A stretch of DNA of 15,419 nucleotides, taken from JAXLWB01 sp046328715. Its GTDB lineage: Bacteria; Chloroflexota; Anaerolineae; Caldilineales; Caldilineaceae. Of the stretch, positions 6,431 through 11,387 are shown in pieces (the stretch's first letter is position 1; every line of letters begins with the position of its first letter). The stretch lies in contig JAXLWB010000086.1 of assembly GCA_046328715.1 (NCBI GenBank), forward strand, positions 1 through 15,419. Reading direction: 5' to 3'. A model generated the notes under the pieces. It did no database searches. It saw only the letters and a list, made by a program, of their open reading frames with translations, and was not told where the DNA came from. The translations under genes were made by a program, and so were the position numbers.

Positions 6431-8617
6431 CTAGTTGCTGACTTTTTCAAGCCAAACTTTTGTGTCGTAAAAGATCGCTCCACCACCCATATCAGTCTCA
6501 TCTTGTGGTGTGATTTGGTTGATGTTAGAGCGAGTTGGACTAATCTTATTCCACCAGATGCCTGGAGCCAATACAGTGCCTGGAATGATTGCATCGGTCA
6601 CTTCGGCAGGCAGCGAAATCTCGCCAAGCTCGTTGAAAAGTCGCACGCAATCATCCTGTTTGATGCCACGTAGCGTCGCATCCTGTGGATGAATCTGCAC
6701 GTTTGGCCGCTCTTCCCGTTTGACAAAGCGTTCCAGATTGGCAAAGGTCGAATTGAGAAAAGAGTGGGCGGGCGGTGAAATACAGACAAGAGGAAGGCTC
6801 TCATGCTCCCTGTCTTCTTGTCTTCTTGTCTCGTTGGCTTGTTGTTGCCATTTCGGTGCCGTGTAAACCGGCAACGGATCATAGCCATCACGCAACATGC
6901 GTTCACTGTAAAATTCGCACTTGCCGCTGATGGTGGGAAAATTGCCAGCAGCGAAGGGCAGATAGGGATCGGGCAGGTTGAGTCTGGCAAACCCTTCGCT
7001 TAGCAATTGCTCCCAGGTGACGGTGGCAAAGCGCGGATGGGTCTGTTGATTAACAAGATTGCGTAAGATCGTTTCGTCATCCTCTTTAAAGCAAGCGTCC
7101 GTGTAGCCCATCGCTGCAGCCAAGCGCCGAAAGATTTCACTGTTGGGGAGTGCTTCGCCAATCGGTGCAATTGCTGGACGGTTGAGGCTGATGAAAAGTT
7201 GCCCATAGGCCTTGTGCAAATCCCAATGTTCAAGTTGGGTGGTGGCAGGTAGGACAAAATCAGCATAATCGGCGGTATCGGTCTGGAAGTGTTCGAGCAC
7301 GACCGTAAAGAGATCCTCGCGTCGCAGCCCTTCGAGCACAGCCGATTGATCAGGGGCTACCGCTGCTGGGTTGCAGTTGTAGACTACTAAGGCTTTGACC
7401 GGTGGACCTGCCTTCTCGCTGCTGACAATGGGATCGACCGGGCGAGGATGGTGGTGGCTGGCCGCAATCCGTGCTGGATCGAGGCTGAGCGCATCGCCCA
7501 AGCGGTTCATGTTGATAATACGAGGCATACGTCCATTCAATAGATCAGGACGTTGCAATCCTGTACGATCCAGAAAACGGGAGGCTCCGCTGGTAGAAAG
7601 TTGAATGCCACCGCCATATTCTTTCCAAGCGCCCACGAGTGCCGGTAAACAGCTAATCGTGCGCACGGCCATGCCACCCCCATAGTGGCGTTGTAGCCCA
7701 TAATTGATACGAATGGCCGCTGGGCGAACGGTGGCATACTCGACCGCCAGGTCACGAATACGCTGTGCCGAAACACCCGTGATCGACTCGGCCCACTCGG
7801 CGGTGTAGTGCGTCACATGGTTTTTTAGCTGCTCGAAACCAATTGTGTACTTTTCGACATAATCTTGGTCAATCAAAGATTCGGAGATTAAGAGATGGAT
7901 CATGGCTAGTGCCAAAGCGCCGTCGGTGCCGGGGCGGATGGGAATCCACTCATCGGCTGCCTGAGCGGTGCGGGTGCGGGCCGGATCGATGACGATGACC
8001 CTTGCCCCCTGCTTCCTTGCCTCTTGTACAAAGGGCCAAAGGTGCATGTTGCTAGTCAAAGTGTTTGCGCCCCAAATCAAGATCAACTTGGCATGGGCAA
8101 ACGATTCAGTCTCCATGCCTTCGCTGGCACCGATTGTGTAACTGTAGCCCTCAAACCCCGCTTCCGAACAGATCGTACGCGCCAAACGGCTTGCGCCTAG
8201 CTTGTTCCAAAAGCGTGCGGCCACTCCTTCGCTCTGTAGTTGGCCCATCGTCCCTGCATACGAGTAGGGCAACACTGCCTCGGCACCATCTTCCGCAACG
8301 ATGCTTTTGAGTCGTGCTGCAATCTCAGCCAGTGCGGTCTCCCAACTCACTGGCACAAACTGACCGCTGCCTTTGCTTCCAACTCGCTTCAAGGGTGTGG
8401 TCAAGCGCCCGCTATGATAGGTACGCTCCAGGTAACGGTCGACTTTGCCACAGAGTTTGCCTTGGGTCACGGGTTGCTCGGCATGGCCCCAAATGTCGAT
8501 AGCTCGGCCTGCTTGCACTGCGACCTGCCATGAACATGTATCTGGGCAATCGTGTGGGCAAACGCCCGTGATGATTTGAATGGAGGGATCGGATTGGTAT
8601 TGAGTTAGTTTGGACAT
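6431..8617 (-). CDS. Molybdopterin-dependent oxidoreductase with N-terminal [4Fe-4S] domain (DMSO reductase superfamily)
   Basis: A catalytic subunit of about 728 aa of the prokaryotic molybdopterin oxidoreductase superfamily. It starts with a 4Fe-4S motif C-x3-C-x3-C...C (CPHDCPDTC, then GKLCGK; Cys 20, 24, 28, 56). It continues with the molybdopterin-binding core (ILIWGANTLTSNMHLWPF, QGARVIVIDPARTRTA, PIRPGTDGALALAM) and ends with a molydop-binding beta-barrel (VQIHPQDATLRGIKQDDCVRLFN). The Mo/W ligand may be Cys150 in TICSEAG. There is no twin-arginine signal, so a cytoplasmic enzyme is likely. The substrate is unknown; no electron-transfer subunit lies next to it. I prefer ATG 8617, which puts the motif at residue 20. 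TTG 8671 and ATG 8650 are in-frame alternatives, and none has a clear Shine-Dalgarno. An octamer array adds about 8-9 charged residues (ETRRQEDRE) in the C-terminal third. Confidence 0.9.
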   Translation of the reverse strand: MSKLTQYQSDPSIQIITGVCPHDCPDTCSWQVAVQAGRAIDIWGHAEQPVTQGKLCGKVDRYLERTYHSGRLTTPLKRVGSKGSGQFVPVSWETALAEIAARLKSIVAEDGAEAVLPYSYAGTMGQLQSEGVAARFWNKLGASRLARTICSEAGFEGYSYTIGASEGMETESFAHAKLILIWGANTLTSNMHLWPFVQEARKQGARVIVIDPARTRTAQAADEWIPIRPGTDGALALAMIHLLISESLIDQDYVEKYTIGFEQLKNHVTHYTAEWAESITGVSAQRIRDLAVEYATVRPAAIRINYGLQRHYGGGMAVRTISCLPALVGAWKEYGGGIQLSTSGASRFLDRTGLQRPDLLNGRMPRIINMNRLGDALSLDPARIAASHHHPRPVDPIVSSEKAGPPVKALVVYNCNPAAVAPDQSAVLEGLRREDLFTVVLEHFQTDTADYADFVLPATTQLEHWDLHKAYGQLFISLNRPAIAPIGEALPNSEIFRRLAAAMGYTDACFKEDDETILRNLVNQQTHPRFATVTWEQLLSEGFARLNLPDPYLPFAAGNFPTISGKCEFYSERMLRDGYDPLPVYTAPKWQQQANETRRQEDREHESLPLVCISPPAHSFLNSTFANLERFVKREERPNVQIHPQDATLRGIKQDDCVRLFNELGEISLPAEVTDAIIPGTVLAPGIWWNKISPTRSNINQITPQDETDMGGGAIFYDTKVWLEKVSN
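6809..6832 (-). repeat. Octanucleotide direct array inside the oxidoreductase gene
   Basis: On the coding strand three exact 8-base units follow each other: GAGACAAG (6832-6825), AAGACAAG (6824-6817), AAGACAGG (6816-6809). They belong to the same unit family as the intergenic elements at 5606-5669 and 11303-11372. They are translated as ETRRQEDR, a strongly charged insert between the conserved segments KWQQQ and LPLVCIS. Because three units equal 24 bases, the reading frame is kept. Confidence 0.75.
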
Positions 8618-8836
8618 GAGAGAAAGGTACGTTGTAAGTGATGAACCCATGTTACAGGACTGTCGGATCAACCAAGGCGAACTAAACCGACTTTCTTAGT
8701 ATCAGGTATAACATGAACGACAAATGAGCGCTAGGACCTACAGAGTGATTGTAGCACAGTGCGATCATTCTTGTAATTCTATTGATGATTTATCGGGAGA
8801 AATCGGTCCCGCCCGAGCTAATAGATATGTTATTTA

Positions 8837-8894
8837 GACACTGCACAATCTGCCTTAGAACCAAACCTTGGAGACTGTGCAATGTTTAAGTGTC
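8837..8894. repeat. Imperfect inverted repeat
   Basis: GACACT plus GCACAATCT (8837-8851) faces AGACTGTGC (8872-8880) and AGTGTC (8889-8894). The inner arms match 8 of 9 and the outer arms 6 of 6, with an 8-base insertion on the right side only. It could be a folded RNA, a protein-binding site, or a worn mobile-element end. No function can be assigned. Confidence 0.35.
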
Positions 8895-8994
8895 AGCTCT
8901 ATAAGATAATCTTCGCAGAGAACGCGGATAAAGGGGATGGTACAACGAGGTAAACAACAGCGCTTCCCAAAGGCAAAGAGTTAGGGCGTATTCA

Positions 8995-9054
8995 GCGCTC
9001 AGTAGAGCTCGTCATTGGATAAGTACATAATTACCCACTGACGAGCTCTAGCGC
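8995..9054 (-). terminator. Strong stem-loop downstream of the stalk-protein gene (putative terminator)
   Basis: A perfect 12-bp inverted repeat, TAGAGCTCGTCA (9003-9014) with TGACGAGCTCTA (9039-9050) and a 24-base loop, is extended by GCGC (8995-8998) pairing with GCGC (9051-9054) across a 4-base bulge (TCAG). It begins 25 bases beyond the stop codon of the - strand stalk-protein gene. That position suits a 3' end structure, but there is no T-run after it, so Rho-independent termination is uncertain. Confidence 0.5.
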
Positions 9055-9078
9055 AGAAATCGTTGCCAGTTGACCCTG

Positions 9079-10176
9079 TTATGGATCGCTGATGTCCAGC
9101 TTGAGGACAACTCCATAGGTAACTTTGCCATCGACAGCAGTGGTAATCTTGGCTACTAGATAGGAGAGTTCGCCCGTCGTTGGGTCGAACACCATGATTG
9201 CACGGTAGTGCTTGCCTCGAAATTCGACTGTGACTTCGGCGCTTACTGGTATCAGATCCAAAAAGCGGGCTGCTTTATAGATCGGCGACTTTGTGTTGAT
9301 CAGGTAAGCAAGCGTCTTTCCATGCTTCGTTACAGCAACTACCGTGTGCTCATTTTCACCTACCATCAGTTCGGCTATGTAGGTTCCACTGGTGATTGTG
9401 ACTGTGACAGGTTCTGTGACATCTTGGTAATTGTCCAGATCAAAATCATCTACAAGTGGTGGGTAAGAGTCTGGAAAGAGTGCTGGATAATTGATTACTT
9501 GGGCAATCGCCTGGGCGAGCGAACTTGGTTCGGATAAGGGCGTGGGTGCTACCGTGGCTGCTGGGGTACGCGTTGCTGTTGGCGTGTCGGTTGCCGACTC
9601 ATGATGGGGTGGCGGTGCGTTGGTGGCCGTTGCTTGAACTGGCGTATTGGTCGGTGTATCCGTCGCTGGTGACGAGGTGTTCGTCGGTACAGATGTCGCC
9701 GCTGCGGGTGTGTTGGTTGGAGTTTGTGTCGCCGGCAACGGCGTATGGGTTGGTGTGTTGTTTGCAGGCAACGGAGTGTTTGTCGCTGTAACAGTTGCCG
9801 GTAGCGGGGTATTGGTGACTGGCAATGGCGTGTTTGTTGCTGTATGGGTTGGGGGTAGCGGCGTTTGGGTTGCAGTGTTGGTTGCTGGTGGCGGCGTATC
9901 TGTCGGTGACAGGATGATCGGAGGTGGAGTGCCAGTTGGTGTATCAGTCACAGGCAAAGGTGTGTTTGTCGCCGGTAGAGGTGTATTGGTCGGTGTATCA
10001 GTGACTGGTATCGGAGTGTCGGTTGGTGTGAACGTCGGAACCGTTCCGGGAGTATTGGTGGGCGTTGCCTGGTTGAGGGCGATTGCCAATGAGTGCTTGT
10101 AGGTGCCCGATAAGATCACGAGGAACAATCCAGCGACAAGATAGATCGTTCTTCTATGCAAAAGTGACTTTTTCAT
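9079..10176 (-). CDS. Secreted protein with Thr/Pro-rich repeat stalk and unrecognised C-terminal domain
   Basis: A 365-aa exported protein. Residues 1-32 form a signal peptide (KK, RR, then the hydrophobic core IYLVAGLFLVILSG at 11-24). Residues 38-213 are low-complexity repeats of the TPTNTPLPA / TNTPLPV type, rich in Thr, Pro, Ala and Asn, likely an extended and possibly O-glycosylated spacer. Such stalks are common in surface proteins of Chloroflexota. Residues 216-365 form a compact domain with many alternating beta-type stretches (VTVTITSGTYIAELMV, VSAEVTVEFRGKHYRAIMVF, VTYGVVLKLDI) that I do not recognise. There is no LPXTG motif and no C-terminal TM helix, so it is probably released or held non-covalently. 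GAGGAG (10183-10188, - strand) gives a good ribosome binding site 6 bases before ATG. The gene stands alone and diverges from the ABC genes. Confidence 0.85.
   Translation of the reverse strand: MKKSLLHRRTIYLVAGLFLVILSGTYKHSLAIALNQATPTNTPGTVPTFTPTDTPIPVTDTPTNTPLPATNTPLPVTDTPTGTPPPIILSPTDTPPPATNTATQTPLPPTHTATNTPLPVTNTPLPATVTATNTPLPANNTPTHTPLPATQTPTNTPAAATSVPTNTSSPATDTPTNTPVQATATNAPPPHHESATDTPTATRTPAATVAPTPLSEPSSLAQAIAQVINYPALFPDSYPPLVDDFDLDNYQDVTEPVTVTITSGTYIAELMVGENEHTVVAVTKHGKTLAYLINTKSPIYKAARFLDLIPVSAEVTVEFRGKHYRAIMVFDPTTGELSYLVAKITTAVDGKVTYGVVLKLDISDP
9538..10065 (-). repeat. Degenerate tandem repeat encoding the Thr/Pro stalk
   Basis: This segment codes for about 176 residues of repeated 8-10 residue units ending in NTPLP or DTPxP. 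At DNA level it shows many near-copies of the form GGCGTGTTTGTTGCTGT on the + strand. Units vary mainly at third codon positions, so this is an old, diverged array. Slippage changing the stalk length is plausible. The long open frame on the opposite strand here is a by-product of the codon pattern. Confidence 0.8.
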
Positions 10177-10246
10177 AGGAATCTCCTCGGCAAAATAATT
10201 AGTATGATATATGGAGTATGATGATTGTGGGATGTTTATTTGCTTA

Positions 10247-10275
10247 ATTTTATTAAGATATTTTCACGTTTGCAA
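10247..10275 (-). promoter_or_regulatory. Putative promoter of the stalk-protein gene
   Basis: On the - strand, TTGCAA (10275-10270, 4 of 6 to the -35 consensus) and TAAAAT (10252-10247, 5 of 6 to the -10 consensus) are 17 bases apart. Transcription would begin near 10240, giving a leader of about 64 bases to ATG 10176 that contains the GAGGAG ribosome binding site. The -10 box and spacer overlap the inverted repeat described separately. Confidence 0.5.
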
Positions 10276-10308
10276 ATTTTCAAGGGAGGAAAATGAATAT
10301 ATCTTAAT
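10252..10308. promoter_or_regulatory. Long inverted repeat overlapping the stalk-gene promoter (candidate operator)
   Basis: ATTAAGATATTTTC (10252-10265) and GAATATATCTTAAT (10295-10308) are inverted copies matching at 13 of 14 positions, 10 of them in a perfect run, with 29 bases between. The first arm fills much of the -10/-35 spacer of the predicted stalk-gene promoter. The second lies upstream of the -35 box. Centre-to-centre distance is 43 bp, close to four helical turns, which would suit two repressor dimers or monomers on one face of the DNA. Alternatively it is a hairpin in a transcript made from the opposite strand. Confidence 0.45.
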
Positions 10309-10367
10309 GTGAGCTGTAAAGTTTCATGATTTACTGGATATCGTGTAATCAATTAGATAGCTAGATT

Positions 10368-10393
10368 TCAGAAAAACCAAGTCGTTTTTCTGA
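10368..10393. repeat. Small hairpin with A-rich and T-rich arms
   Basis: TCAGAAAAAC (10368-10377) pairs perfectly with GTTTTTCTGA (10384-10393) around a 6-base loop. The stem is AT-rich with the T-run inside the arm and not after it. It is therefore not a standard intrinsic terminator, and no gene ends nearby. It could be a regulatory site upstream of the ABC operon. Confidence 0.4.
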
Positions 10394-10546
10394 GATTACT
10401 ATGACATTGTCACCCAAACAACATAACTTTGTCCTTGATCCTTGTACACTAGCGACATTTGTGAAATCTGTTGCAAATGGGCGCTGGCACAGGTAAAGCC
10501 TGAACCTGCACTCATCTGTAGCCCAGGATCTATGTGAACTTGTCTT

Positions 10547-11299
10547 ATGGGAATTGCCACACCACCCGAACCAACTGTGATACCAGTTGCCAGTGTATCA
10601 AATGTCGCCACCCCTTCTGCTCTGATTCGCCTGGATCGACTCAAAAAATCGTATACAGAAGGCGACAAAGATCATCTAATCCTGGATGAGATCAGCGCCG
10701 AGTTTGCAGAAGGTGAATTTGTCTGTCTGCTTGGCAAGTCGGGCAGCGGAAAGAGTACCTTGCTCAACCTCATTGCTGGTATCGACGCACCCACAAGCGG
10801 CCATGTGCTGATCAAGGATCCCGCTTCACAGGGCGAGGTAAGTTTGACTGCGCTCAGTGAACAAGAGCGGACACTCTTTCGGCGCAATCACATCGGTATC
10901 GTCTTTCAGTTCTTCAATTTGATCCCAACCTTGACGGTGGCGGAGAATGTCACCTTGCCTTTGGAATTGACAGGCAAACGTAACAATGTACGTCAACGTG
11001 CCCAAGAATTATTGGATCGAGTCGGGCTTGGCAACCGTCTCAACAGCTACCCTGACAAATTGAGCGGCGGAGAACAGCAGCGTGTTGCGATTGCCCGCGC
11101 CTTATCCCACGATCCCTTGCTTATCCTAGCCGATGAGCCAACTGGTAATCTGGACGATGACACGGGTGGTTCTGTGTTGCGCTTGTTGCTTGAACTAACG
11201 CGCGATGCTGGCAAGACCCTTTTTATGGCCACACATGCACCCGAAGTGGCACAGAAGGCAGATCGCGTGTTGCATCTGGTACATGGGAAATTACAGTAA
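10547..11299 (+). CDS. ABC transporter ATP-binding protein (MacB/LolD/YbbA type)
   Basis: A 250-aa ATPase subunit with all core motifs: Walker A GKSGSGKST (63-71), Q-loop Gln121, signature LSGGEQQR (172-179), Walker B LLILADEP (191-198, catalytic Glu197) and switch His230 in MATH. The ADEPTGNLD stretch is typical of the LolD/MacB/FtsE group, whose members pair with FtsX-like permeases for mechanotransmission or export instead of solute import. An in-frame TGA at 10535 limits the start to ATG 10547, which has no clear Shine-Dalgarno. The first 25 residues (Pro/Thr/Val-rich) precede the usual family start, so a later start cannot be excluded. The FtsX-like permease gene begins 88 bases downstream with an octamer repeat element in between. 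The pair forms one transporter. Confidence 0.93.
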   Translation: MGIATPPEPTVIPVASVSNVATPSALIRLDRLKKSYTEGDKDHLILDEISAEFAEGEFVCLLGKSGSGKSTLLNLIAGIDAPTSGHVLIKDPASQGEVSLTALSEQERTLFRRNHIGIVFQFFNLIPTLTVAENVTLPLELTGKRNNVRQRAQELLDRVGLGNRLNSYPDKLSGGEQQRVAIARALSHDPLLILADEPTGNLDDDTGGSVLRLLLELTRDAGKTLFMATHAPEVAQKADRVLHLVHGKLQ

Positions 11300-11302
11300 T
11301 TA

Positions 11303-11372
11303 ATGGCAAGATAACAGGATGAAGGGATGCCCAGTTCCATGATGCCATCTTGTCATCCCTTCATTTTGTCTT
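11303..11372. repeat. Inverted pair of octanucleotide repeat arrays between ABC genes
   Basis: Left half, + strand, in 8-base register: ATGGCAAG (11303), ATAACAGG (11311), ATGAAGGG (11319). Right half, read on the - strand: AAGACAAA (11372-11365), ATGAAGGG (11364-11357), ATGACAAG (11356-11349), ATGGCATC (11348-11341). The halves form an 11-bp perfect stem (11319-11329 with 11354-11364, loop 24), extended to 16 pairs with two G-U wobbles (11314-11329 with 11354-11369). The element fills most of the 88-base gap between the ATPase and permease genes, so the hairpin would lie inside the operon transcript. It could adjust relative expression or stabilise the upstream mRNA. Confidence 0.75.
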
Positions 11373-11387
11373 GAGTAACAACTACGC

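Larger units (their letters stand above)
8618..9078. other. Gene-poor stretch between oxidoreductase and stalk-protein genes
   Basis: No credible gene was found in these 461 bases; the only open frames are short shadows. It must hold the promoter of the oxidoreductase gene (- strand), for which I see only weak candidates. One is a TTGTCG with TACTAA 16 bases further on, about 8697-8724. It also holds the stem-loop after the stalk-protein gene and an imperfect inverted repeat, listed separately. A purine-rich segment at 8912-8938 (CGCAGAGAACGCGG, then AAAGGGGAT) looks like a decayed copy of something repetitive, but no second copy is present here. Confidence 0.6.
10177..10546. other. AT-rich divergent intergenic region
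   Basis: These 370 bases separate the divergent stalk-protein and ABC genes. The left two thirds are distinctly AT-rich. They hold the stalk-gene promoter and ribosome binding site, the long inverted repeat around it, a small hairpin (10368-10393) and a 31-codon ATG frame at 10401-10496 of doubtful reality. No convincing promoter for the ABC operon was found, though it should lie here. Confidence 0.6.

Noticed and set aside
7990..8035. Purine-rich AAGG/CAGG run on the coding strand of the oxidoreductase, resembling the octamers
   Set aside because: It encodes the conserved EARKQGARVIVIDPA core motif of the family and does not keep an 8-base register.
9647..10102. A 151-codon + strand frame rich in Val and Gly opposite the stalk gene
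   Set aside because: It is the antisense reading of the Thr/Pro repeat codons; it lacks a ribosome binding site, and the - strand gene has a signal peptide and a good one.
10284..10304. GGGAGG followed by ATG and three sense codons, a possible 4-residue leader peptide
   Set aside because: The spacing of 3 bases is too short and the segment is inside the inverted repeat; chance is the simpler explanation.
10399..10668. An 89-codon - strand frame reaching into the start of the ABC ATPase gene
   Set aside because: It overlaps a well-supported gene, resembles no family and has no ribosome binding site; most likely a shadow.
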